Assembly: GCF_013201035.1 (NCBI RefSeq)
Contig: NZ_CP053707.1
Location: 992,001 to 1,056,000, forward strand
Origin: Arthrobacter sp. NEB 688
GTDB lineage: Bacteria; Actinomycetota; Actinomycetes; Actinomycetales; Dermatophilaceae
Length of the DNA stretch: 64,000 bases
Direction: 5' to 3'
Shown here: positions 8,882 to 16,422 of the stretch, piece by piece
Position numbering within the stretch: the first letter of the stretch is position 1
Layout of the letters: each line of letters begins with the position of its first letter
Notes under the pieces: generated by a model
Told to the model about the DNA's origin: nothing
Databases searched by the model: none
Seen by the model: only the letters and a program-made list of their open reading frames with translations
Position numbers and translations under genes: made by a program

Positions 8882-9105
8882 GGGCAGGAATCGTCGAAAG
8901 CGTCAGTTTCTGCACGCTCGAGGCGCCGACCCCGGGTCGGGGGTGTGCAGGAATCGACGCTTTCGTCAGTTCGTGCACGGTCGAGGGCCCCGACCCCGGG
9001 TCGGGGCGTGCGGGAATCGACGCTTTCGTCAGTTTCTGCACGCTCGAGGGCGCCGACCCCAGGCAGGGGGTGTGCACGAATCGTCGAAAGTGTCAGTTCG
9101 TGCAC
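8882..9105. repeat. Tandem array of four 34-bp palindromic repeats, period 63 bp
   Basis: Units lie at 8882-8915, 8945-8978, 9008-9041 and 9072-9105. They begin GTGCA (or a close variant) and end TGCAC, with a centre built around CGAAAGCGTC. Units 1 and 4 carry this core in one orientation, units 2 and 3 in the other, between the same outer AATC/AGTT flanks. The 29-30-nt spacers are themselves alike (GCTCGAGG, then GCCGACCCC). It fills most of the 335-nt gap 8861-9195. Three more copies lie at 27187-27325. No gene is seen here; open frames through it are repeats read as protein. Confidence 0.85.
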
Positions 9106-9129
9106 GCCCGACGTCCGGACCCGGACGCA

Positions 9130-9162
9130 CGAACGCCGCCCGGCGGTGCCGGGCGGCGTTCG
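9130..9162 (-). terminator. Terminator hairpin after cspA
   Basis: The 15-bp perfect stem CGAACGCCGCCCGGC (9130-9144) / 9148-9162 has a 3-nt loop and lies 33 bases past the cspA stop codon. Confidence 0.75.
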
Positions 9163-9195
9163 AGGGTGCGCCGTGAGGCGCGAGGGTGACGAAGA

Positions 9196-9402
9196 TCAGC
9201 CGATGACGGTGATGTTCGACGCCTGCGGGCCCTTCTGGCCCTGCGTGGTCTCGTACTCGACCTTGGCGTTCTCGTCGAGCGAGCGGTAGCCGTTCGAGTT
9301 GATGGCGGAGTAGTGGGCGAAGACGTCCGCGGAGCCGTCGTCGGGGGCGATGAAGCCGAAGCCCTTCTCGGCGTTGAACCACTTCACGGTGCCAGTAGCC
9401 AT
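9196..9402 (-). CDS. cspA: Cold-shock protein, CspA family
   Basis: The product is a 68-aa single cold-shock domain: '[15 protein letters not shown]' holds RNP1 (KGFGFI) and 'DVFAHYSAI' corresponds to RNP2. It binds single-stranded RNA and DNA as an RNA chaperone in the cytosol. The ATG at 9400-9402 gives the standard length, and AGAAAGG sits just upstream. The 150-bp upstream region to about 9550 is less G+C-rich than its surroundings and may hold a long 5' leader, as in other csp genes (inference). Ends in a strong hairpin. Confidence 0.95.
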   Translation of the reverse strand: MATGTVKWFNAEKGFGFIAPDDGSADVFAHYSAINSNGYRSLDENAKVEYETTQGQKGPQASNITVIG

Positions 9403-9608
9403 GGGATGGCCTTTCTCTCTGAGCGAGGACCCCACGACTGCCGTGAGGCCCGGCGTTGGTGATGCCTGGTGCGTACCTCTGCTCAGAAAGCTGCTCGGTC
9501 CCATCGGGGCCGGTTCTGCCACTACTTCACATGCGGAAAGCTCAACAACGGGACCAGCCTAGCCCCAACCGCCCCGGATCGCGCAGTTCGTGTCCGCGGG
9601 GCGGGTCG

Positions 9609-10010
9609 TCAGGGGGTGACGAGGCGGCCGAGGGCCCAGCGGGCCACCGGCGCGTACCCGACGACGACCGGCCAGAGCGCGTGGACCTCGGCCCACGCCG
9701 TGCTGCCGCCGCCGGGCGCCGGCTCGACGCCGTGGAGCAGCCGGACCCGCAGCGGGCCCGAGCGCACCGACCACGCCCACGTGCGGGTGGCGTGGTCGAC
9801 CTCGTCGACGGTGAAGACGGCGACGACCCCGCCGACGCCGCGGACGCGCCCGTGGGTGCCCGGCTCGACGACGGCCTGCGGGTAGTCGACCTCGCGGATC
9901 TGCGGCGCCCACACCGACCACCGGCGGGGCTCGGTGTAGCGGGCCCACGCGTGCTCGGGCGCGAGCGGCCCGGTGGCCGAGAGCCGCAGCGAGCCGTCGA
10001 GGAGGGACAT
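9609..10010 (-). CDS. SRPBCC/polyketide-cyclase-like protein
   Basis: The product (133 aa) looks like a START/SRPBCC helix-grip fold: 'PEHAWARYTEPRRWSVWAPQIREVDYP' is the usual N-terminal helix with a conserved tryptophan, and 'HGRVRGVGGVVAVFTVDEVDHATRTWAWSVRSGPL' is the strand region. Such proteins bind hydrophobic ligands in a cavity; no ligand can be named. It is divergent from the Rieske gene at 10116, with about 105 bp between them. ATG 10010 gives a complete fold; longer in-frame extensions have no family similarity. Confidence 0.7.
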   Translation of the reverse strand: MSLLDGSLRLSATGPLAPEHAWARYTEPRRWSVWAPQIREVDYPQAVVEPGTHGRVRGVGGVVAVFTVDEVDHATRTWAWSVRSGPLRVRLLHGVEPAPGGGSTAWAEVHALWPVVVGYAPVARWALGRLVTP

Positions 10011-10103
10011 GCCGCCATCGTCCCAGACGGGCGTCCCGGGCCGGCACGGGACGAGCACCCGTCCGGCCGGCGCCCGAGCGTTCCCCCACGGCCGCAGGCC
10101 GGT

Positions 10104-10109
10104 TAGCGT
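10104..10109 (+). promoter_or_regulatory. -10 element TAGCGT of the Rieske-SDR pair
   Basis: TAGCGT ends six bases before the ATG at 10116. Same spacing as at 8423 and 27386; probable leaderless transcript. Confidence 0.45.
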
Positions 10110-10115
10110 AGGTGG

Positions 10116-11150
10116 ATGAGCCTGTTCCGCACCGACCGCCCGGCCCGCGGCGACCGCTCGGTCTCCGACGCCGTCCGCGCGCGCGTCCCGGTGCGCTACC
10201 TGCCGCAGACGACTCCCGACCACCTGCGCGGCACCTGGCGCGAGGCCCGCCCGGCCCGGATCGACGCCTCCCTCGCGGCGGCGATGCGCCGTCCGACCCG
10301 CGGCTGGCTCGTCGCCGGCGCCTCGGCCGAGGTGCCCCGCGGCCGCTCGCTCGTGCGGACCGTCGCGGGCCGCGAGGTCGTCCTCTGGCGCGACGCCGGC
10401 GGCGGCCTGCTCGCCGGCCCGGGGGCGTGCCCCCACCTCGGCGCGCGGCTGCACGACTGCGACGTCGTCGACGGTGACGTCCTCTGCCGGTGGCACGGGA
10501 TGCCGCTCGGCCGCGACACCTCACCGCCCTGGAACACCTACGCCGCCCACGACGACGGTGTCCTCGTCTGGGTGCGCGTCGGCCCGGTCGAGGACGGCGT
10601 CCGGCCCACGGACGCACCGGTGCTCGGCGAGCGGCCCGACCCCGCGACCTCGGTGGCGTCGGTCGTGTCGCTGCTCGCCGACTGCGAGCCGCGCGACATC
10701 GTCGCCAACCGCCTCGACCCCTGGCACGGCGCCTGGCTGCACCCCTACGCCTTCAGCGACCTCTCCGTCGACGACGACGCCTCGTCCGACGACGTGCTCG
10801 TCCTCGACGTCGCCTACCGGCTCGGGCGGACCTTCGCGGTCCCGGTGCGCGCCGAGTTCACCTGCCCCGACTCGCACACCGTCCTCATGACCATCACCGA
10901 CGGCGAGGGCGCCGGCAGCGTCGTCGAGACCCACGCGACCCCGCTCACCGGCCCCGGCGAGCACCCGGCCCGGACCGTGATGACCGAGGCCGTCGTCGCG
11001 ACGTCCGACCGCGTCGGCTTCCGGGTCGCGCGCTCGCTCTCGCGGGCCGTGCAGGTCGGGATGCGTGCCTCGCAGCGCCAGCTGTGGGCCGACGACCTCG
11101 AGTACGCCGCCCGCCGCTACGCCCTGCGCCGGCGCGGCTGGTCCGGGTGA
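10116..11150 (+). CDS. Rieske [2Fe-2S] protein of carotenoid cluster (DUF5914-like C-terminus)
   Basis: The product is 344 aa. The Rieske cluster ligands are Cys105-Pro-His107 and Cys124-Arg-Trp-His127 (CPHLGARLHDCD ... CRWHGMPL). The region after about 190, with 'DCEPRDIVANRLDPWHGAWLHPYAF' and 'EFTCPDSHTVLMTITDGEGAGSVVETHATPL', resembles the C-terminal domain of Rieske proteins found beside actinobacterial crt genes; an oxygenase-like D/H site (DPWHGAWLH) is possible but not certain. It overlaps the SDR gene (GTGA) and lies next to crtU. A role in tailoring (ring oxidation) of the aromatic carotenoid is an inference from position. Confidence 0.75.
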   Translation: MSLFRTDRPARGDRSVSDAVRARVPVRYLPQTTPDHLRGTWREARPARIDASLAAAMRRPTRGWLVAGASAEVPRGRSLVRTVAGREVVLWRDAGGGLLAGPGACPHLGARLHDCDVVDGDVLCRWHGMPLGRDTSPPWNTYAAHDDGVLVWVRVGPVEDGVRPTDAPVLGERPDPATSVASVVSLLADCEPRDIVANRLDPWHGAWLHPYAFSDLSVDDDASSDDVLVLDVAYRLGRTFAVPVRAEFTCPDSHTVLMTITDGEGAGSVVETHATPLTGPGEHPARTVMTEAVVATSDRVGFRVARSLSRAVQVGMRASQRQLWADDLEYAARRYALRRRGWSG

Positions 11151-11899
11151 GGCCCGAGCTCGAGGCCGGGCACGTCGCGGTCGTCACCGGCGGCGCCCGG
11201 GGCATCGGGCTCGCCGTCGTCGAGGCGCTCGCCGCCCGCGGGGTGGGCGTGCTCTGCGTCGACCACCCGGACGCCGACACCTCGGCGTTCGGGGAGGTGT
11301 GCCGGGCGGCAGGGGTCGCGCACGCGGTGGCCGCCCTCGACGTCCGCGACCGCGCGGCGGTGCACCGGGGCGTCGCCACCGCCGCCGAGCTGGGTCCGGT
11401 CTCCTACGCGGTCAACTGTGCCGGGGTCGACGGCCTCCACGCGGCCGCCGGCATGTCGGCGGATGAGTGGCGGCGCGTGGTCCAGGTCGACCTCGACGGG
11501 GTGATGTTCGCCTGCCAGGCGGAGCACGACCTCATGGCCGACCGTGGCGGGTCCATCGTCAACATCGCCTCGATGTCGGGTCACGTCGTCAACCGCGGGG
11601 TGACCCACGCGGCCTACGGCGCGGCCAAGGCCGGCGTCATCCACCTCGGGCGCTCGCTCGCGGTCGAATGGGCGCCGCGGGGCATCCGGGTCAACTCGGT
11701 CAGCCCGGGCTACACGCTGACGGCGATGACGCGGACCAACCCCGCCGAGCTCAACGCGGGGTTCGCCGGTCAGACCCCGATGGGCCGGCTCGCGGAGGTG
11801 GAGGAGGTCGCCGAACCGGTCGTGTTCCTCCTCGGCCGGCGCGCGTCGTTCGTCACCGGCACCGACCTCCTCGTCGACGGCGGCTTCACCGCCTGGTGA
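11147..11899 (+). CDS. Short-chain dehydrogenase/reductase
   Basis: The product (250 aa) is a classical SDR: cofactor motif TGGARGIG near residue 15, NCAG, catalytic Ser in 'NIASMSGH', YxxxK in 'AAYGAAKAG', and the C-terminal 'FVTGTDLLVDGGF'. The GTG start at 11147 overlaps the stop of the Rieske gene, so the two are co-translated. 'CVDHPDAD' after the second strand has an acidic residue, which favours NAD(H). Its last 14 bases overlap the convergent crtU. It may oxidise or reduce a carotenoid hydroxyl or keto group made by the Rieske protein (inference). Confidence 0.85.
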   Translation: MRPELEAGHVAVVTGGARGIGLAVVEALAARGVGVLCVDHPDADTSAFGEVCRAAGVAHAVAALDVRDRAAVHRGVATAAELGPVSYAVNCAGVDGLHAAAGMSADEWRRVVQVDLDGVMFACQAEHDLMADRGGSIVNIASMSGHVVNRGVTHAAYGAAKAGVIHLGRSLAVEWAPRGIRVNSVSPGYTLTAMTRTNPAELNAGFAGQTPMGRLAEVEEVAEPVVFLLGRRASFVTGTDLLVDGGFTAW

Positions 11900-13523
11900 G
11901 GGTGGCCGCGGCGCGCAGGCCGCGGCGGGCCAGCCCGGGCAGCGGTCCGAGCCGCGAGCCGAGCGGCACCGACCAGACGCCGTGGCCGGGCAGGCCCCAC
12001 CCGGTGAGCAGGGTGTCGGCGGCCTGCCACCCGGTCGTGGCGGCCCGCTCCATGAGGGCGACGGGCAGGTCGCAGCGCACGGAGTCGCCGGCGAGGACGA
12101 GGCGCGGGTCGGGGGTGGTGACGCCCGGGCGGGATGCCCACGGCTCGAGCCCGACGAGGACGCAGTCGCCGCGGACGAGCCACTCCTCGTGCACGACGCC
12201 GAGCCGGGCCGTCTCGGGGTAGACCTCGTGCAGGGCCGCGCGCAGGGCCTCGCGGACCGCGTCGTCGGCGGCGTCGGCGGGCAGGGCGTAGGCGTGCAGC
12301 TCGACGACGGACCCGCCGTGCGCGCCGCTCCACGTCGTCGCGTGGTCCTCGAAGCGCTCCAGCACCGAGACGTTGTCGAGGGGGCCGTACCCGCTCGTGC
12401 CGAGGAACGGCGGGCGGGCGGGGTCGACGAGGCCGTCGAGCCAGAGGCGCCACACCGCGAAGCGCGGGGCGGAGCGGACGGCGGCCACCTGCTCCCGCCA
12501 TCCGGCGTCGCCGAGGCCCGGCGAGGCGGCGGTGACCGCGCGCAGGCCGACCGGGTCGAGCGCGAGGACGACGGCGTCGGCGTCGAGCACCTCCACGTCG
12601 CCCGCGCCGCCGGCCGCGCGGTGGTGGACCGCGAGTCGCCCGTCGGCGCCCTCGAGGACGCCCGTCACCTCGCGGCCGACGCGCACGCGGGCGCCGAGGC
12701 CGTGCAGGTGGGCCCCGAGCGGCCCCCAGAGGGTCGTGTCGTAGTCGTCGCGCGGGACGTCGAAGAGCAGGCCCTCGGACGAGCCGACGAAGTAGAGGTG
12801 GAACATCGCGAGGAGCTCCGCGCCGGAGAACTCGCGCGGGTCGGCGAAGAAGCTGCGCGCGAAGACCTCGAGCGCGAGGTGGCGTGCGGCGGTGGGGAAC
12901 CGGAGCCGGTCGAGGACCTCGGACGCGCTGACGCCGTCGAGGTCGGTGAAGGACCCCGGGAAGTGCAGGTCGAGCAGGCCGAGCGCCTGCTCGACGTCGA
13001 CGCCGCGCAGCCCGGCGAGGTCGAAGCTGGGGGAGCGGGCGACGAAGGCCGCGAGGTTGGCCGGCGGCGTGCGCGGGATGCCCGCGAAGGAGTCGGCGCC
13101 GCCGTCCTTGCGCACGAGGGGGTAGTCCTCCAGCGGCCGCAGCCGCGCGAGCGTGGGGTCGGTGCGGCGCAGCACCGCCCGCAGGTTGTAGTACTGCCGG
13201 AAGAAGGCGTGGAACCCCCGGCTCATGCTCGAGCCCGAGCCGTCGGGCAGGGCCACCGGCCACGCCGCGACGCGCCCACCGAGCCGGTCGTCCCGCTCGA
13301 GCAGCGTGACGCGTACGCCGCGCTCGGCCAGCCCGAGCGCCGCGGTCAGCCCGGCGATGCCTCCGCCGACGACGACCACGTGCTGATCGGCCGGCGCCCG
13401 GCGCTCGCTCGTCGACGGGGTCGGCGGGGCGTGGAAGACCGCCCGCCGGTCGGCGCCGGGGCGCCAGGGGCGCGAGCGGCGCAGGGCCGCCGGGCGCAGG
13501 GACGTCGGACGCCGGGGGGTCAC
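11886..13523 (-). CDS. crtU: Isorenieratene synthase-like desaturase/methyltransferase
   Basis: The product is a 545-aa FAD protein. A proline-rich leader (1-47) precedes the dinucleotide-binding motif VVVVGGGIAGLTAAL (49-63), then the family signature 'MSRGFHAFFRQYYNLRAVL' and 'FEVFARSFF'-type blocks ('LEVFARSFFADPREFSGAEL') seen in CrtU of Brevibacterium and Streptomyces. CrtU turns beta-ionone rings of beta-carotene into aromatic phi rings by desaturation and methyl migration. The GTG start at 13523 overlaps the stop of the methyltransferase. Last gene of the seven-gene carotenoid operon, probably membrane-associated. Confidence 0.85.
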   Translation of the reverse strand: MTPRRPTSLRPAALRRSRPWRPGADRRAVFHAPPTPSTSERRAPADQHVVVVGGGIAGLTAALGLAERGVRVTLLERDDRLGGRVAAWPVALPDGSGSSMSRGFHAFFRQYYNLRAVLRRTDPTLARLRPLEDYPLVRKDGGADSFAGIPRTPPANLAAFVARSPSFDLAGLRGVDVEQALGLLDLHFPGSFTDLDGVSASEVLDRLRFPTAARHLALEVFARSFFADPREFSGAELLAMFHLYFVGSSEGLLFDVPRDDYDTTLWGPLGAHLHGLGARVRVGREVTGVLEGADGRLAVHHRAAGGAGDVEVLDADAVVLALDPVGLRAVTAASPGLGDAGWREQVAAVRSAPRFAVWRLWLDGLVDPARPPFLGTSGYGPLDNVSVLERFEDHATTWSGAHGGSVVELHAYALPADAADDAVREALRAALHEVYPETARLGVVHEEWLVRGDCVLVGLEPWASRPGVTTPDPRLVLAGDSVRCDLPVALMERAATTGWQAADTLLTGWGLPGHGVWSVPLGSRLGPLPGLARRGLRAAATLTRR

Positions 13524-14254
13524 GCCGCGCGCCGGCCCACGACGGTGTGGACGAGGCCGTCCTGCCATCCGGGGTAGGAGCGGTGGCGCACGTCGGTCAT
13601 CCCGGCCTCCTGCAGGCGGCCGCACATCCGGTCGACGGAGTCGAAGTCGCGCACGCTCTCGTAGAGGTAGCGGTGCAGCGGCACGTCGGAGCGCTTGACC
13701 GCGGCGAGCGGGATGATGATGCCGTGGCACACCGCAGCCCAGATGGCCTGCGCGCGCCGGCTGCCCGCGACGGAGTAGTCGTGCAGGACGAAGCCGCCGC
13801 CCGGTCGCAGGACGCGCGCCACCTCGGCGACGAGGGCCTGCCGGTCCGGGACGTTGCGCAGCAGGTAGGCCCCGAGCACGCCGTCGACCGAGGCGTCGGG
13901 CAGGCCGCGCAGGTGGGTCACGGCGTCCGAGACGACGAGCTCGACCTCGTCGGGCCACGCCTTGCGCCGCGCCTGCTCGACCATCCCCTCCGAGGCGTCG
14001 ACCCCGGTGACGTGCAGCGGCCCGCGGCCGCCGTCTCGCCACGCGTCGAGGAGCGCCCGGGTCGAGGCACCGGACCCGCAGCCGAGGTCGAGGACCACCG
14101 GCGCCACCCCGGTGCGCCGGGGCAGCCGCTCGACGAGCGCGTCGGCCGCCGTCCGCAGCTGGTCGTGGTACCCCGGCGACAGGGCGACCATCGCGTCGTA
14201 GGTCGGTGCGGCACGGTCGAACGCGTCGGCGAGCACCCAGTCGCGCGGGCTCAT
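13520..14254 (-). CDS. UbiE-type SAM methyltransferase in carotenoid operon (CrtT-like)
   Basis: The product (244 aa) has class I methyltransferase motif I 'VLDLGCGSGAST' (residues about 61-72), motif II 'VTGVDASEGMVEQAR', and 'DGVLGAYLLRNVPDRQALVAEVARVLRPGGGFVLHDYS', like UbiE/COQ5. Streptomyces carotenoid clusters also have a methyltransferase (CrtT) of unclear role next to crtU; this is the likely counterpart. ATG 14254 overlaps the crtYd stop (ATGA), and its own stop overlaps the crtU GTG. The substrate is unknown; a menaquinone or carotenoid precursor is possible. Confidence 0.75.
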   Translation of the reverse strand: MSPRDWVLADAFDRAAPTYDAMVALSPGYHDQLRTAADALVERLPRRTGVAPVVLDLGCGSGASTRALLDAWRDGGRGPLHVTGVDASEGMVEQARRKAWPDEVELVVSDAVTHLRGLPDASVDGVLGAYLLRNVPDRQALVAEVARVLRPGGGFVLHDYSVAGSRRAQAIWAAVCHGIIIPLAAVKRSDVPLHRYLYESVRDFDSVDRMCGRLQEAGMTDVRHRSYPGWQDGLVHTVVGRRAA

Positions 14255-14571
14255 CGGTCCACCTCCTCGGGGGACCGGCCGAGCCGGACCCACAGCAGAA
14301 TCGTCAGGGTCACCATGCTGAACCCGAAGAGGTAGTCCTCGACGGGGACGTCCCAGGGGATGCGGACGCCGGTCGTCTGCGCCTCGTCGTAGATGACGAT
14401 CGGGGCCGACAGCTTGGTCAGCCAGCCGTCGACGAGCACCTGGAAGAAGAAGACGATGGCCATGGCCAGCCAGTACTTGGCCGTGCGGAACACCCCGGTG
14501 CGCAGCCAGAACCGCTCGGCGAGGACGGTCAGGACGACCGACACGACCGCGAGCGCCGTGTACTCAGGCAT
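14251..14571 (-). CDS. crtYd: Lycopene cyclase subunit CrtYd
   Basis: The product is a 106-aa integral membrane protein with three predicted helices (about 6-20, 31-49, 82-100) and the lycopene-cyclase-domain motif 'PWDVPVEDYLFG'. It pairs with CrtYc to form the heterodimeric cyclase known from Brevibacterium and Mycobacterium that closes both ends of lycopene to beta-carotene. Its ATG lies inside the end of crtYc (eight-base overlap), and its stop overlaps the methyltransferase start. Confidence 0.9.
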   Translation of the reverse strand: MPEYTALAVVSVVLTVLAERFWLRTGVFRTAKYWLAMAIVFFFQVLVDGWLTKLSAPIVIYDEAQTTGVRIPWDVPVEDYLFGFSMVTLTILLWVRLGRSPEEVDR

Positions 14572-14911
14572 CCTGCCGCCGCCGCTCGCGCAGGACCGAC
14601 AGGACGGTGCCGACCGCCTCGTAGGTCAGCAGCCCGCAGATCGGGATGACGACGAAGAAGACGAGCTCCTCGAGCGGGACGTCGAGCGGGAGGATGATCC
14701 CCGTCGTGTAGAGCTCGCTGTAGGTCCAGTGGCCGCGCCGGATGCCGTGCACGTCCCAGGCGACGAAGAGCGCGACGACGGGCAGCAGCGCGGCGAGCAG
14801 CCGCAGCGGTCGGCGGTAGACCCGGGCCCGCAGGACGAGCTCGAGGGGCAGCGTGATGAGCAGGCACCCGGCCATGAGCAGCAGGTACTGGTAGCGGTCG
14901 TCCACGGTCAC
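14564..14911 (-). CDS. crtYc: Lycopene cyclase subunit CrtYc
   Basis: The product (115 aa) has three hydrophobic helices and 'PLDVPLEELVFFVVIPICGLLTYE', the CrtYc form of the cyclase motif. GTG 14911 overlaps the stop of crtB-idi (GTGA); GTG 14905 is an alternative two codons in. Membrane protein acting with CrtYd. Confidence 0.9.
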   Translation of the reverse strand: MTVDDRYQYLLLMAGCLLITLPLELVLRARVYRRPLRLLAALLPVVALFVAWDVHGIRRGHWTYSELYTTGIILPLDVPLEELVFFVVIPICGLLTYEAVGTVLSVLRERRRQDA

Positions 14912-16422
14912 CCGGCCCCGACGGTGTCGCCCGCGCGGGCCGCGGCGGGCAGCTGCTCGCGGGGGGCGGTCGGCCACTGGAGCGGATGCGGCCCGAGCGC
15001 GGCGAGGAGTGGCACCTGCTCGGCGCACCAGCTCGAGACGGGCCGGGTGCCGGCCAGCACCTCGCTCGAGAACCGCTGCCACGGGACCCAGTCGACGCGG
15101 CCGACCTCGACCGGGTCGGGGCTCGCCGCCGTGGACGCGGCCCGGGCGACGAGCACCGGGCAGAGCTCGTTCTCGCCGAGGGTGCGGGCCCGGGCGCGGT
15201 AGCGGAAGGCCGGCAGCACGAGGCGGACCTCGGCCAGCTCGACACCGAGCTCGTCGCGGGCCCGGCGGCGCACGGCGTCCTCGAGGGGTTCGCCCGGCCG
15301 GGGGTGGCCGCAGACCGAGTTCGTCTCCACGCCGGGGAAGCTCGGCTTGTCGTCGGCGCGGTGGGTGACGAGCAGGCGCCCCTCGTCGTCGACGACGTAG
15401 CAGGAGAAGCCGAGGTGCAGCGGCGTCGCGTCGTGGTGGACCTCGGCCTTGCGGGCGGTCCCGAGCGGGTGGCCGGCGTCGTCCACGAGGACCACGTCGT
15501 CGTCGACCCACGCGGGGTCGGTGGCGCGGCGGGTCGAGCGCTCGCGGGCGACGAGCCGCCGGGGGTCGCGGGCGGTGACCATCCGGGCCGCGAGGCCGGC
15601 CTTGACCGCGGTCGGCACGCGGACGCGGCCCGAGAAGACGTCGTGGTCGGCGGCCTCGATGCGCTCGAGGATGCGGGCGTACAGCACGCGGGCGGTCGCG
15701 ACGCAGCGCAGCGAGGCCGGCGGGAGGACGGACAGGCCCGCGTCGGCCTCGCGGTACAGGCGCCGGTTGCGCTCGATCTCGAAGGCCATGAGCGCGCGCC
15801 ACTCGGGCGTCACCGTGCGGGCCCACGGGTCGGCGCCGAAGTGCCGCAGGTCCTCCTGCGGGACGTAGACGCGCCCGCGGTCGAGGTCCTCGTCGACGTC
15901 GCGCAGGAAGTTCGTCAGCTGGAAGGCCAGGCCCAGCGCCCGTGCGGGGGAACGGGCCTCGCTCGTCGGGTGCAGGACGGGCAGCATCATCTCGCCGATG
16001 ACCGCCGCGCTGCCGTCCATGTAGCCGAGCAGGTCCTCCCACGTCTCGTAGGTGCGCCGGGTGAGGTCGGTGCGCATCGCGCCGAAGAACCGGGTGAAGC
16101 ACTCGTCGGGGATGCGGCGCTCGCGCACCGTGGTCGCCACGGCGGCGAGCACCGGGTCCTCGGAGGTGCCGGTGGCGACCGCGTCGTGGAAGCGCGCCTC
16201 GAAGGCGTCGAGGTCCGCGGCGGTCGACGCCCCGGGCTCCGGGCCGGCGAGGTCGACGATGTCGTCGGCGAGGCGGGCCAGCGTGTAGACCGCGAAGACG
16301 TGGCGGCGGTCGGCGCGGGGGAGCAGGCGCGCGCCCCAGTAGTACGTCGTGCCGTGCTCGCGCGTCACGGCCGCGCACCGGGCGTAGCCCTCCTCGAGGA
16401 GGGCCGCGGGGGGTCCGCTCAT
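14908..16422 (-). CDS. crtB: Phytoene synthase fused to isopentenyl-diphosphate isomerase
   Basis: One uninterrupted 504-aa reading frame carries two enzymes. Residues 1-300 are phytoene synthase, with the two Asp-rich motifs DDIVD (53-57) and DVDED (175-179, in LRDVDEDLDRGRVYVPQED), which condense two GGPP to phytoene. Residues about 306-480 are a type I (Nudix) IPP:DMAPP isomerase: 'NSVCGHPRPGE' holds the catalytic Cys and 'GENELCPV' the catalytic Glu. A short linker (RERSTRRATDP) joins them. ATG 16422 overlaps the crtI stop. An internal Met281 could give a separate isomerase but has no evident RBS. The fusion supplies and uses prenyl diphosphates in one polypeptide. Confidence 0.88.
   Translation of the reverse strand: MSGPPAALLEEGYARCAAVTREHGTTYYWGARLLPRADRRHVFAVYTLARLADDIVDLAGPEPGASTAADLDAFEARFHDAVATGTSEDPVLAAVATTVRERRIPDECFTRFFGAMRTDLTRRTYETWEDLLGYMDGSAAVIGEMMLPVLHPTSEARSPARALGLAFQLTNFLRDVDEDLDRGRVYVPQEDLRHFGADPWARTVTPEWRALMAFEIERNRRLYREADAGLSVLPPASLRCVATARVLYARILERIEAADHDVFSGRVRVPTAVKAGLAARMVTARDPRRLVARERSTRRATDPAWVDDDVVLVDDAGHPLGTARKAEVHHDATPLHLGFSCYVVDDEGRLLVTHRADDKPSFPGVETNSVCGHPRPGEPLEDAVRRRARDELGVELAEVRLVLPAFRYRARARTLGENELCPVLVARAASTAASPDPVEVGRVDWVPWQRFSSEVLAGTRPVSSWCAEQVPLLAALGPHPLQWPTAPREQLPAAARAGDTVGAG

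Noticed and set aside
8882-9105. CRISPR-like array (34-nt repeats, 29-30-nt spacers)
   Set aside because: Spacers are near-copies of each other, repeats vary and their core flips, there are only four units and no cas gene is in the window.
14908-15470. Separate idi gene
   Set aside because: No stop separates it from crtB, and Met281 has no visible ribosome-binding site; reported as a fusion.
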